Part shown: piece by piece, positions 8,273 through 17,363 of the stretch
Numbering within the stretch: position 1 is the first letter of the stretch
Layout of the letters: each line of letters starts with the position of its first letter
Source: JAHDHW01 sp963793295
Lineage (GTDB): Bacteria; Bacteroidota; Bacteroidia; Chitinophagales; Saprospiraceae
Direction: 5' to 3'
Assembly (NCBI GenBank): GCA_963793295.1
Contig: CAWBZX010000002.1
Location: 1 to 64,000 of the forward strand
DNA: 64,000 nucleotides
Made by a program: the position numbers and the translations under genes
Notes under the pieces: generated by a model
Told to the model about the DNA's origin: nothing
Seen by the model: only the letters and a program-made list of their open reading frames with translations
The model's database searches: none

Positions 8273-8842
8273 ATGAATGAAAAAATCAAAACCCATTGGA
8301 ATGAACAATGGGTGGATGTAGCATTTGATCATACTACCAAAACCTGTAATTATGCCATCTCCAATTATGGAAGAATAAAAAGCGAAAATAAAAAAACGCA
8401 TAAAGAAAATCTTCTAAAAGGGGCTGTCGTCAATCGAGGTTTGAGAATTCTCAACGTTAAACTAAAAGATAATTCAACAGGATATCGCTACATCCATCGT
8501 TTTGTCGCCGAACATTTTCTGGAAAAACCCAGTGAAGATCACAACCATATTGTCCATATTGATTATGACAAAAACAATAACAAATGGAACAATCTAAAAT
8601 GGGTTACGGAAAAGGAATGGAAAAAACATATCCAAGATTCCCCTGAATTTAAAAAAGGAAAAGAAAAACGACTGCGAAGCTATAAGCTTAATGAAACAAA
8701 AGTGCGCATGATGAAAAAAATGCTGGCTAACGATAAAAACCAGCGAAAAATAATTGCCCGTAAATTTGATGTCAGTGAATCATTGGTCAGAAGGATTGAA
8801 AAAGGGCAATACTGGGCGCATGTCAAATTAGACGATGAATAA
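8273..8842 (+). CDS. Free-standing NUMOD4/HNH domain protein with C-terminal helix-turn-helix
   Basis: Unknown role; 189 residues. Residues about 12-45 form a NUMOD4 motif (YAISNYGRIKS). An HNH-type module follows (YIHRFVAEHFL ... HIDYDKNNNKWNNLKWVT), in which the first catalytic-type His of HID is kept while the usual preceding Asn is Val. The C-terminal third (KLNETKVRMMKKML ... DVSESLVRRIEKGQYW) looks like a helix-turn-helix, typical of the homing-endonuclease DNA-binding modules. No intron or intein surrounds it, and the neighbouring tyrS is uninterrupted. It may act as a DNA-binding regulator or be a domesticated homing nuclease. It begins about 100 bases after the PhzF gene. Confidence 0.75.
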   Translation: MNEKIKTHWNEQWVDVAFDHTTKTCNYAISNYGRIKSENKKTHKENLLKGAVVNRGLRILNVKLKDNSTGYRYIHRFVAEHFLEKPSEDHNHIVHIDYDKNNNKWNNLKWVTEKEWKKHIQDSPEFKKGKEKRLRSYKLNETKVRMMKKMLANDKNQRKIIARKFDVSESLVRRIEKGQYWAHVKLDDE

Positions 8843-8879
8843 AAAAACCTTCTTTTAATCATATTGTCTCAAAAGAAGG
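8841..8879 (-). terminator. Terminator of the lipoprotein operon
   Basis: A 9-bp perfect stem CCTTCTTTT/AAAAGAAGG (8848-8856 with 8871-8879) with a 14-base loop is followed on the minus strand by seven T. It sits between the convergent HNH gene and the 8908-10359 lipoprotein gene. Confidence 0.65.
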
Positions 8880-8907
8880 CTCTCCTATATTTTCAATCGT
8901 TTAAATC

Positions 8908-10359
8908 TTAAGGTTGAATATTTAATACTAACCTTAAGTCATTAATTGACTCCATTGGATTTTCTTCAATTTCCATTTCAAAAAGATAGGCTGGTTTCTC
9001 CATCTGTTGGAGTTCATCAAATTCTATCTCATCAAATTTATCTGCAGGAAATAAAGCAATTCTATTTCCGGGCAAAATAGTGAACATTCGCGCTCCGGGA
9101 TCCGAGATCAGAGCCATTTCATGCCACCGGCTCTTCGGATATTTTATTAACCCTTTATTGTCTCCTGTCACATAAACGATTTCTAGATCATTTAGTGCAA
9201 TCTCAGGTTCTGAGCCATACTGGAAATCTGCACTTAAAATCAATTTATCTTGTTCTTTCATCAGTTTGTCCCAATTGAAAATACCGAAATCATGAGCAGC
9301 AAAGGAACGATAAACTTCTGCCATTTGATTCAGTTGTTCATAAGCCTGGTCAACCTTAGCCATTGTAGCATTGTAATCATTTTTCCAATAGCCTGGCCCA
9401 TAAGCAAAAAGTGCTTTTAATGGCATAACGGCTTCAATCTGTGTCGTAAAAACTTTTGTAGTATCCTTTGGAGAAACAACTTTTAAATTATAACGGTAAT
9501 TTTTCACTTGCTCAATTTCTCCACTCAAACCTTCTGTCCATTTTGGAAAGGCCTTTTTTGAACTATTTTTCCAAACCATCAACGCTGCAAGTTCCTTTTG
9601 GCCTTTGTAATCTATGTTCTGATATAGTTTTACATCGTTCCAGCCTAAACCATAGGCTTTCATTTTTTTCTGGGCTTGACCATGATTAACATTAGTCAAA
9701 TTATCGTTGTAATAAACATCCAGGATGGCTTTGTAATTAACCGCAAAGTATTCCCGATCAAGTGGAAATTTTAAATCCGGTTTCATCCGGGAAATCTTCT
9801 TTTTTAATTTTACTCTTTCCTCATTCACTTCAGGTTTCGCAGTTCCTAAGCTATCCCAACCTCCTGCTTTTTCATCGAGATAATAAAAATTATAGTCATC
9901 TCCATCCTGGAAAGATGCAAATTTGACCGCAACTTGCTTTGTCGAGTCTAAATACAATAAATTGTTTTCTTTCTTAACACGCATTTCAAAAGAACCTGCA
10001 GTTTCAAAATGGCCATTACCATATGTCATCGGAATTCCGGTAAAATAAATACTCGTCGCATCATGCATTTCGCGATAATTAAATTCAACTTCACCATTTA
10101 CAGATTTACCGTTTTTGTCAACAATTGCATTTGGTGGAATATTAATCTCCGTGCCGGAAGGCATTTTAAAAAACTCCCCTTTTTCTGCTGTAAAAGTGAA
10201 TTTAGTAAATTCAGGATCGAATTCGGGGAAAGGAGGATTGACCAAAGCAGGCACCAGTTCTGTCGTTTCAGGGGTGTCGTGGCAAGCTATTGCTCCCAGC
10301 ATAAGAGCAACTAGCAGCACTAGTGAACCAGGAATAAATTTGTTTTTTAGCATGTTCAT
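8908..10359 (-). CDS. Putative surface lipoprotein with ZU5-like N-terminal region
   Basis: Not assigned to a known function. The 483-residue precursor begins with a lipoprotein signal ending at ALMLGAIAC, so it is probably anchored in the cell envelope. Residues about 50-130 (MPSGTEINIPPNAIVDKNGK, then GEVEFNYREMHDA) resemble a ZU5-like beta domain, common in Bacteroidota surface proteins. The rest is predicted to be mainly beta structure with two helical stretches around 335-380. It follows the 10414-11121 gene after 54 bases on the same strand, so the two are likely cotranscribed and may cooperate in the envelope. The ZU5 comparison is from memory of the motif. Confidence 0.6.
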   Translation of the reverse strand: MNMLKNKFIPGSLVLLVALMLGAIACHDTPETTELVPALVNPPFPEFDPEFTKFTFTAEKGEFFKMPSGTEINIPPNAIVDKNGKSVNGEVEFNYREMHDATSIYFTGIPMTYGNGHFETAGSFEMRVKKENNLLYLDSTKQVAVKFASFQDGDDYNFYYLDEKAGGWDSLGTAKPEVNEERVKLKKKISRMKPDLKFPLDREYFAVNYKAILDVYYNDNLTNVNHGQAQKKMKAYGLGWNDVKLYQNIDYKGQKELAALMVWKNSSKKAFPKWTEGLSGEIEQVKNYRYNLKVVSPKDTTKVFTTQIEAVMPLKALFAYGPGYWKNDYNATMAKVDQAYEQLNQMAEVYRSFAAHDFGIFNWDKLMKEQDKLILSADFQYGSEPEIALNDLEIVYVTGDNKGLIKYPKSRWHEMALISDPGARMFTILPGNRIALFPADKFDEIEFDELQQMEKPAYLFEMEIEENPMESINDLRLVLNIQP

Positions 10360-10413
10360 GTTGATAAATAAAATAAAAGGAGTGAGTTAATTATGAATGT
10401 TTTTTAAAATTTA

Positions 10414-11121
10414 TCAAGGGGTTTTATCAAAATGGAAATAATGATTTTTATAAAAATCAGCAGATAATTCACAAAATGCAAACTGTTCTGTTTTAAACTT
10501 TTTGCCGTAAGGGAAGGCTTTTTCATTCATCCAAGTTTCGATTTCATCAAATGGTTTGGTGAAACCGAAATTATATGCCGTTGCAAAAAATCTTAAACGG
10601 GTTTCATCATTTGCAAAACGATGCCCTTCATAACATTTTTGCATAATAAAGTAGTAGCAAAAAGCATACTTAAGTTGCCATTCAAAGCTTTTAAGTCTTT
10701 CAATTCTTTCAAAGCGCTTACTTTCTTCACTGATTATATCGTAATTAATGATCTCCTGAAAATCAGCTTTCAATTCAGGCATATACAAAACATGGTATTC
10801 TAAATCTTCAACAAATGATGGTTTCATTTGAAAAACACCAATTGAAAAATCAGCCCATGAATTACCTTTCAGGACATAAAGTTGTTCGAGAACTTTGGTT
10901 TCAAAAAAATCTTTAAATCTGGAATATCGAATAATTTCTGGAAAGACAATGCTTAATACTTCTGACTTTTGGCAATCATACTGAGCAGATATGCGATCGA
11001 TAGTTCCCTGCTCTTTTTTCAATATTTGAATCGCTTCAGAAATATCACGTTTGAATTGACCTGGGATGGTAAATGATGTGCTCGCAAAGCACAATATCAA
11101 TATGAAAACGAAATTTCTCAT
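10414..11121 (-). CDS. Exported lysozyme/transglycosylase-like protein, divergent
   Basis: The 235-residue precursor starts with a signal peptide (RNFVFILILCFASTSFT). The mature part carries marks of the lytic transglycosylase fold: a Glu in SIVFPEIIRYS where the catalytic acid would be, then ADFSIGVFQMKPSF, which resembles the family's GLMQ block, and FFATAYNFGF, which resembles AxYNxG. The match is loose and the family was not confirmed, so a role in peptidoglycan cleavage is inference. It is the first gene of a two-gene unit with the lipoprotein at 8908-10359. Confidence 0.55.
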   Translation of the reverse strand: MRNFVFILILCFASTSFTIPGQFKRDISEAIQILKKEQGTIDRISAQYDCQKSEVLSIVFPEIIRYSRFKDFFETKVLEQLYVLKGNSWADFSIGVFQMKPSFVEDLEYHVLYMPELKADFQEIINYDIISEESKRFERIERLKSFEWQLKYAFCYYFIMQKCYEGHRFANDETRLRFFATAYNFGFTKPFDEIETWMNEKAFPYGKKFKTEQFAFCELSADFYKNHYFHFDKTP

Positions 11122-11244
11122 TAGGTGTAGTTGACATCAAAGTTTTCATTTAACACATTTTTACATTTAATTATTGTTCAATTCAAAAACAATGGCTTAA
11201 TTTGACGGTATTCACGAATCAATAATAAAACGCAAGCTATTTCT

Positions 11245-12408
11245 ATGGAAAACCTGAACAATATCCTCAATCATCTTGGCGAAGACCGCGAGAATTACTT
11301 TAATGCAATATGTCCTCCTATTATCCAATCCAGTAATTTTTCTTTCAAAAAGTTAGATGATTTTCGAAATGCTTTTTTGGATGAAATGGAAAGCCATCTT
11401 TATACCCGTGGCAATAATCCGACTGTAGCGATTTTACGAAAAAAATTAGCTGCCCTGGAAAATGCCGAAGACGCTTTAGTTTTTGGAAGTGGTTGTGCAG
11501 CTATTGCCGCTGCTATCATGTCAAATGCAAAAGCCGGCGACCATGTGGTCTGTGTGCAATCTCCTTATTCATGGACCTATAAAATATTGACAGAATACCT
11601 TTCTCGATACGGAGTGACTCATACTTATGTCGATGGTACAAAAATCGAGGAAATTGAAAAAGCTATTCAATCAAATACGACCTTACTTTTTCTCGAAAGC
11701 CCAAACAGTATCACCTTTGAAGTTCAAGACCTTTCTGCTTGTGCTACGCTTGCTAAAAAACATGGAATTGTAACCGCTATTGACAACAGCTATTGCTCTC
11801 CAATTTTTCAAAAACCAATTGATTTTGGAATTGACATTGTTGTGCATTCAGCGACAAAGTATTTGAATGGCCACAGCGATGTAGTTGCCGGAGTACTTTG
11901 CAGTAATAAAAAAATGGTCAAAAGGATTTTCGACGATGAATATATGACGCTTGGTGGAATTCTTTCCCCAAATGATGCTTTTCTAATGATCCGCGGACTT
12001 CGCACACTGGAATTGCGATTGAAAAGATCTGATGAAAGTACCCGAAAAATTACCGCCTGGCTGGAAAATCATCCTAAAGTCGAAAAACTGATATACCCCT
12101 TCTCAAAAAACTTCCCTCAATATGAACTCGCCCAACGACAAATGAAAGGAACAGGCGGCTTATTCTCTATCATTTTAAAAACAGATAACATGAAAAAAGT
12201 AGAAGACTTTTTTCATCAGCTCGAACGCTTCCTTTTTGCCGTTTCTTGGGGCGGTCACGAATCACTCATTATGCCATTTTGTGCTTTTTACAATATTCCT
12301 GGTCGTGAAGATTCTCACTACCCCTGGAACCTTGTTCGATTTTATATAGGCCTGGAAGATCCGGATTGGTTGATGGAAGATCTGAAAAGAGCATTGGAAG
12401 TTTTGTAA
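11245..12408 (+). CDS. Cys/Met metabolism PLP-dependent enzyme (cystathionine gamma-synthase/beta-lyase family)
   Basis: Fold-type I pyridoxal-phosphate enzyme of trans-sulfuration, 387 residues. The cofactor lysine is Lys205 in HSATKYLNGHSDVVAGV, and Asp180 (TAIDNSY) is placed to contact the pyridine nitrogen. The substrate-side block YTRGNNPT and the glycine loop FGSGCAA are present. The family includes cystathionine gamma-synthase, beta-lyase, methionine gamma-lyase and O-acetylhomoserine sulfhydrylase; residues seen here do not separate them. It stands alone, divergent from the envelope pair to its left, so neighbours give no clue to substrate. Confidence 0.9.
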   Translation: MENLNNILNHLGEDRENYFNAICPPIIQSSNFSFKKLDDFRNAFLDEMESHLYTRGNNPTVAILRKKLAALENAEDALVFGSGCAAIAAAIMSNAKAGDHVVCVQSPYSWTYKILTEYLSRYGVTHTYVDGTKIEEIEKAIQSNTTLLFLESPNSITFEVQDLSACATLAKKHGIVTAIDNSYCSPIFQKPIDFGIDIVVHSATKYLNGHSDVVAGVLCSNKKMVKRIFDDEYMTLGGILSPNDAFLMIRGLRTLELRLKRSDESTRKITAWLENHPKVEKLIYPFSKNFPQYELAQRQMKGTGGLFSIILKTDNMKKVEDFFHQLERFLFAVSWGGHESLIMPFCAFYNIPGREDSHYPWNLVRFYIGLEDPDWLMEDLKRALEVL

Positions 12409-12610
12409 TAAAACAGAACAATTTCCATAAGACTCCGTGCTTTATTTGATTATGCAATCAAACCCTGATTTATTTTTATTTTTTGATAGCGCAAATTCTC
12501 CTTAAATGGATAAAGGCAATTTGAAAAGCTTTTTATTTAATAGAAAGAAAATTTTAAATGAGGAAAATAAAACATAATTACAAAACCAGTATGTTTTTAA
12601 AATGAAATAA

Positions 12611-12642
12611 TTTGTTTTTTTCGTAATTCGAATATATATTTG
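12611..12642 (+). promoter_or_regulatory. Strong Bacteroidota-type promoter
   Basis: TTTG (12611-12614), exactly 20 bases, then TATATTTG (12635-12642): a full match to both elements at the preferred spacing. Transcription would begin near 12648, which supports the start at 12685 for the next gene. Confidence 0.75.
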
Positions 12643-12684
12643 TATTGTATTGATTATGAAACGCTTATAAAAAATCAAAGAATT

Positions 12685-13389
12685 ATGAAAAAGCAAAGTA
12701 TGCATCGCCAGTATAATTTTCCTGATGCTGACCTTTATTTACAGTGTATGGAGCGAATCAAATATGCCCATCGGGATCTGGACCAATTTAAACAATACGG
12801 ATATGGCCTGGATCGCTTAAAAAAATTCAGCGCGATGTGTGATAAATTCAGGGCTTTACCTGACGATGACGAAACCGTTGGAGATCAAATGCTGACCACC
12901 GACAAAAAATATGAAGCAGCTGAAAAACTGAAAACTGCCATTCGTGGCATAATGACCCGTGTGGCCATGAAATATTCAAATCGCTCTGGCCGCTTCAGGA
13001 AATTTGGCACTTCAAAACTCGGAGATATGACCGATGCACAATTGCTGTTTTGCGGACGTCGCGTAGCTCGGGTTGCCAGGCAGCAACAAGATTTTCTGGC
13101 AGATGTTGGTGTAAATGAAAAAAATATTCAAAAGGTAACCGATGCTTGTCGAAATTTTGAAAACGCCCTTAATATTCAGCAGGATAAAGTCGCCGATCGT
13201 GATATCTCAGTGGAGCTTCGAATCGACCAAGGCAACAAAATTTATAATGAATTAGTGACGCTTTGTAATATCGGAAAAGATATCTGGGTTGAAACAGATC
13301 TGGCCAAATATGACAATTTTACGATATATGAGAGTAATAATGATCAAAAAATTGCCAGAAAACAGAAACAAAAAGGAGAAAATGTTTAG
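12685..13389 (+). CDS. Uncharacterised helical protein
   Basis: Not recognised. From ATG 12685 the protein has 234 residues; an earlier in-frame start at 12640 lies inside the promoter and was rejected. It has no signal peptide or membrane helix and appears almost entirely helical, with many charged residues (for example KYEAAEKLKTAIRGIMTRVA and CGRRVARVARQQQDFLADV). The layout suggests a helical bundle. It has a strong promoter of its own and no operon partner close on the left; the CBM9 gene starts 35 bases after its stop. It may be a cytoplasmic structural or DNA-associated protein, but nothing in the sequence decides this. Confidence 0.7.
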   Translation: MKKQSMHRQYNFPDADLYLQCMERIKYAHRDLDQFKQYGYGLDRLKKFSAMCDKFRALPDDDETVGDQMLTTDKKYEAAEKLKTAIRGIMTRVAMKYSNRSGRFRKFGTSKLGDMTDAQLLFCGRRVARVARQQQDFLADVGVNEKNIQKVTDACRNFENALNIQQDKVADRDISVELRIDQGNKIYNELVTLCNIGKDIWVETDLAKYDNFTIYESNNDQKIARKQKQKGENV

Positions 13390-13424
13390 ATTGTGTAACT
13401 TTTTTGACCTCAACGCACAGTCCC

Positions 13425-14533
13425 ATGAAACTTCAATTAATACTCCCTGTATTTGCTTTTTTACTATTTACCGGATTGATCAGTGATGCTCAATCTCCAA
13501 TCTACCCTTTCCCTCATCCAAAAGGATATGTTTGTTTTAAAGCAAAAAATCCACTTAATATCGACGGAGCTTTAAGTGAAGCCATTTGGAAAAAAACGGA
13601 ATGGTCTGAATTCTTTGCTGATATAACCGGCAATGAAGACGCCAAACCCTACCTCAACACAAAAGTCAAAATGTTATGGGATGACAACTACTTTTATATA
13701 GCTGCCGAGTTAGAAGAGGATCACCTTTGGGGCACCATTACACAACATGATAAAGTAATCTTTAAAGATAATGACTTCGAGGTATTTATCGACCCTAATG
13801 GCAACAACCATCATTATTATGAATTAGAATTAAATGTCCTGAATACCGTTTGGGATCTTTTGATAACCAAGCCATACCGAGATGGAGGAGTTGCTATTGA
13901 CAATTATGATTTCAAAGGACTTTTGACAGGAGTAGAAGTTTATGGAACCATCGATGAACCGAATGATCTTGATGAAAAGTGGACCATTGAAATTGCGATT
14001 CCATGGCATAACTTTGAAGTTTGGAATCCTAAAATGAAACCAAAAGTTCCACAAGATGGAGAACAATGGCGGATGAATTTTTCAAGGGTTCAATGGGAAT
14101 TAGAACCTACCCACTACACCTATACTAAAAAACTGGATTTCAGGCGAAATCCCCTTCCCGAAAACAATTGGGTTTGGTCACCTCAGGGAGTTATTCAGAT
14201 GCACCAACCTGAGACCTGGGGATATATTCAATTTTCAGAAAAAGAAGCTGGAAGCGCGAAAGTTGAATCTTAGTGTAGGATCTTGATTTTAATCTAAAAA
14301 TGGCATTAATGGAGGTCTATTTTCAACAAAGAAAATATTTCAAAAAAAATCTCACCTATACCGAAAACATTGACGAACTCCAGCTTAGTGAATATAATGT
14401 AATCCGCTTTTCTAAAAAAATAAAAATTGAAACCATGCATAATCGATTTATCGCTTTTGCAGAAGGATACAATGGCATTTGGCAAATTGATGAATCCAGC
14501 AAATTTGTTTTATCCCCAAAAAAACTGGAGTGA
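13425..14533 (+). CDS. Carbohydrate-binding family 9-like exported protein, disrupted near the C-terminus
   Basis: From ATG 13425 the precursor has a signal peptide (MKLQLILPVFAFLLFTGLIS) and then a CBM9-like domain: DGALSEAIWKKTEW, VKMLWDDNYFYIAAELEED, DNDFEVFIDPNG and WTIEIAIPWHNF are all typical blocks. The first frame stops at 14273. A second piece at 14300-14533 in another frame (LMEVYFQQRKYFKKNLTYTE) looks like the usual C-terminal tail of these proteins. Two surplus bases near 14271 and 14278 would join them into 368 residues; a single missing base cannot, because stops block that path. The domain binds sugars or acts as an accessory module in polysaccharide use. The GH10-like gene begins 14 bases later. 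Confidence 0.7.
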
Positions 14534-14547
14534 TTTTAATTTAGAAA

Positions 14548-15618
14548 ATGAAAAATCCTTTCTTACTATTATTTCTTTCCATAGTTTTCTTTGCCTGCAA
14601 ACAGCCTTCGAAAAATGATACCGCACTTCCTAAGTTTTGGTGTTGGATGAATTATTCTTCTGATAAAGACTGGGATCAAATTTTTACAAAAATGAGCTCC
14701 GTAGGCATGAATGGTTTGTTGCTTAATGCAAAAGCAGAAGAGTATCCTAAAATTGTCCCTTTTGCAAAAAAATATGGTATAAAAATTCACGCCTGGCAAT
14801 GGATTTTAAATACTCAAAATCAAAAAATCATTGAAGAACATCCGGAGTGGCTTAGTGTAAACCGACAAGGAAAATCGCTCATTGAACAAAAGGCCTATGT
14901 AGATTATTACAAATTTTTGTGCCCCATTATTCCAAATGTTCAGACTTTTATAAAAAATCAAATCGAAGAAATTTTAAAGATTGAAGGAGTTGACGGCATA
15001 AGTCTTGATTATTGTCGGTTTGTCGATGTTATCCTACCAGAAAAGCTCTGGCCTAAATATGGGATCGTTCAGGACAAAGAGTATCCAGAGTGGGATTATG
15101 GGTATCACCCGGCTATGGTCGAAGGATTTAAAAAAGAATTTGGCTATGATCCTATGGATTTGGAAGATCCGAGTCTCGATCAGCAATGGAAACAATTTCG
15201 GTACGACCAGGTAACCAATATAGCCAATATGCTCGCGGACTTAACCCACCAATATGGAAAGACAATCAGCGCCTCCCCCTTCCCTACTCCAACTATTGCA
15301 CGCCGCATTGTGAGACAAGATTGGGACAAATGGAATTTGGATCTTGTTTTCCCAATGGTCTACTCCGGGTTTTACAAAAATGACGGTGCTAAATGGATCG
15401 CTGATTGTGTAAAAGAAGATGTCGAAATAATGAAGCCAAAAGGGACTAATGTTTATTGTGGATTGTTTGTGCCCTCACATAAAAACGATACTTTATCTTT
15501 AAGCAAAGCTATGAATATTGCCAAAGATAATGGAGCAATCGGAATTTCTGTATTTAGTTATGATGCTTTGAACGATAAACAATGGGATGAAGTAAAACAA
15601 TTTATTAAATCATTTTAA
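14548..15618 (+). CDS. GH10-like (GHL10) family lipoprotein
   Basis: Predicted surface lipoprotein, 356 residues, signal ending LSIVFFAC. The mature part is a TIM-barrel of the glycosyl-hydrolase-like 10 type: GMNGLLLNA, YGIKIHAWQWIL, EEILKIEGVDGISLDYCRF with a conserved Asp, then VFPMVYSGFY. Such proteins are thought to act on carbohydrate or cell-wall polymers, but the substrate is not known. It lies just behind the CBM9 gene on the same strand, which supports a joint role in glycan handling. The catalytic pair cannot be assigned with confidence. Confidence 0.8.
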   Translation: MKNPFLLLFLSIVFFACKQPSKNDTALPKFWCWMNYSSDKDWDQIFTKMSSVGMNGLLLNAKAEEYPKIVPFAKKYGIKIHAWQWILNTQNQKIIEEHPEWLSVNRQGKSLIEQKAYVDYYKFLCPIIPNVQTFIKNQIEEILKIEGVDGISLDYCRFVDVILPEKLWPKYGIVQDKEYPEWDYGYHPAMVEGFKKEFGYDPMDLEDPSLDQQWKQFRYDQVTNIANMLADLTHQYGKTISASPFPTPTIARRIVRQDWDKWNLDLVFPMVYSGFYKNDGAKWIADCVKEDVEIMKPKGTNVYCGLFVPSHKNDTLSLSKAMNIAKDNGAIGISVFSYDALNDKQWDEVKQFIKSF

Positions 15619-15713
15619 ATTTGTTTGTTTTATATTGGTGAGGAACTTTTATCTTGTTTAAATTATCGTTTGTTTATCTGGATATTGCTCCAATTAAAAA
15701 AGAAAACAATCAA

Positions 15714-16790
15714 ATGATCACAGGGACAACTAAAAGAGATCAGTTTCTAAAAGCCATTCAGTATTCGTTATATTTGATTATCATTCTTTATTTCGGTAGA
15801 TCGCTGTTTATTCCTTTAAGTTTTGCTTTTTTAATAAGTTTTATTCTATATCCAATTTGCAAATGGCTTGAGCGGCACAAATTGTCAAAAGTACTATCCA
15901 TATTTGTTTGCCTGACTTTACTATCACTGTTAATCTTTGCGATTTTATGGTTACTTTATTACCAGTTTCAAGAGTTCATGAAAGATTGGCCGGTTTTGAA
16001 GATTAAAATAAATGGACTTATTGCCAATATTGATCAATGGATTGCAAACTCCTATTTTAGAACATTTATTAATATTGAAAAAGGAGGAGTTGATTCGCTT
16101 CTTGAACAGATCATAACCTATACTTTGCCTTCATTGCCTGGAACATTATATGAATCATCCATTTCCTTAATGTTGTTTATACTCATACCCGTTTTGAGTG
16201 CTTTGATTTTATATTACAGAGAAATACTTACCGCGTTTGTTTATCAAATATTCCCGTCTTCTGCCAGTGAGCAAATCAAAAAAATACTGCCTGATGTAAT
16301 CGTCACTTATTATAATTTTGTAAAAGGGATGCTCGTAGTGTATTTGATAGTAGGTATTCTCAATAGTATTGGTTTAGCTATTTTGGGCATTCCCAATCCA
16401 ATATTCTTTGGATTTATAGCATCGATACTCACATTCGTACCTTATGTTGGTATATCCATTGGTGCTATTCTTCCGATGAGTGTATCCTGGCTAATGTATG
16501 ATTCTTTATATTATCCGATTGGTGTTGTCGTTGTTTTTGGAATCGTTCAGGCTTTGGAAGCCAATGTGATATTTCCTTTGGCGGTAAGTAATAGTTTAAA
16601 AGTAAATGCTCTTATTACTTTAATTGTGATAATAATCGGAGGAATTCTTTGGGGAGCTGCGGGTATGATCCTTTTCATTCCTTTTATTGCCATCCTAAAA
16701 TTGGTCGCTGATCAAGTGGATGTTTTACGTCCAATTGCCATTCTACTTGGAACAGGCGATGATCTGGATAAGCAGAATGAAAAGCATTAA
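15714..16790 (+). CDS. AI-2E family transporter (PerM-like membrane protein)
   Basis: Multi-pass inner-membrane protein of the AI-2E/PerM permease family, 358 residues from ATG 15714. An upstream TTG at 15654 would add 20 residues; the ATG is preferred because the conserved region starts after it. Hydrophobic segments are at the N-terminus (two or three), around residue 150-170, and five more in the C-terminal half, where the family block LTFVPYVGISIGAILP is followed by LEANVIFPLAVSNSLKVN. Family members export small molecules or ions; despite the name, autoinducer transport has been shown for few. No operon partner is evident. Confidence 0.88.
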   Translation: MITGTTKRDQFLKAIQYSLYLIIILYFGRSLFIPLSFAFLISFILYPICKWLERHKLSKVLSIFVCLTLLSLLIFAILWLLYYQFQEFMKDWPVLKIKINGLIANIDQWIANSYFRTFINIEKGGVDSLLEQIITYTLPSLPGTLYESSISLMLFILIPVLSALILYYREILTAFVYQIFPSSASEQIKKILPDVIVTYYNFVKGMLVVYLIVGILNSIGLAILGIPNPIFFGFIASILTFVPYVGISIGAILPMSVSWLMYDSLYYPIGVVVVFGIVQALEANVIFPLAVSNSLKVNALITLIVIIIGGILWGAAGMILFIPFIAILKLVADQVDVLRPIAILLGTGDDLDKQNEKH

Positions 16791-16860
16791 AAATTTACCT
16801 TACGTCTATATTCTGTCGGTAAAAAAATATATCAGAATTTAAGTTTAAAAAGGATTTATA

Positions 16861-16868
16861 TACCTTTG
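16861..16868 (+). promoter_or_regulatory. Possible -7 element of the globin gene
   Basis: TACCTTTG matches TAnnTTTG, 56 bases before the globin start codon. No clear TTTG lies 19-21 bases upstream. Confidence 0.35.
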
Positions 16869-16924
16869 AATTGACTCAATTCGTAAAACCTGGAAGTTTT
16901 GAAAGCAAAAAAAATACTGCGTAG

Positions 16925-17311
16925 ATGAAAAAAGATATTGAAGGCCGAACCGACATCAAATTATTAATTGATACTTTTTATATCAAAGTAAGAGCAGATG
17001 AGTCATTAGGTTATATTTTTGATGAAATTGCCAAAGTTGATTGGGAAAATCACATGCCGATCATGTATGACTTTTGGGAAAACACATTGTTTCACACCGG
17101 TAGCTATAAACGGAATGCGATGCAACCGCATCTGGATTTAAACGAAAAAATTTCATTGACAAAAGCTCATTTTGATCAATGGTTACTTATCTTTAAAACC
17201 ACAGTTGATGAGCTTTTTGTAGGTGAAATAGCCCATAATGCTAAAACAAGAGCTATTTCAATTGCAACGATGATTCAAATAAAAATGAGTAATTCTTCTA
17301 ACATACTTTGA
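16925..17311 (+). CDS. Truncated hemoglobin, group III
   Basis: Small heme protein of 128 residues. The conserved pieces of group III truncated globins are visible: LIDTFYIKVRAD with the B-helix Tyr, DFWENTLFHTGSY, PHLDL and the proximal-histidine helix AHFDQWLLIF with His82. It has no signal peptide and should be cytoplasmic. Family members bind oxygen or nitric oxide, and some appear with microaerobic metabolism, which would fit the cbb3 oxidase further along. The efflux operon starts 52 bases downstream on the same strand, but a functional link is not evident. Confidence 0.88.
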   Translation: MKKDIEGRTDIKLLIDTFYIKVRADESLGYIFDEIAKVDWENHMPIMYDFWENTLFHTGSYKRNAMQPHLDLNEKISLTKAHFDQWLLIFKTTVDELFVGEIAHNAKTRAISIATMIQIKMSNSSNIL

Positions 17312-17363
17312 CAAAATTTCAGGCCACTTTTGAGTTGCCCTGATACCCAATAATAATAGAACA

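Noticed and set aside
8273..8842. Group I intron or intein around the HNH gene
   Set aside because: tyrS and the PhzF-family gene on its left and the lipoprotein gene on its right are uninterrupted, and no split gene was found.
12640..12684. Earlier start for the helical protein gene
   Set aside because: It lies within and just after the TATATTTG promoter element, upstream of the expected transcription start.
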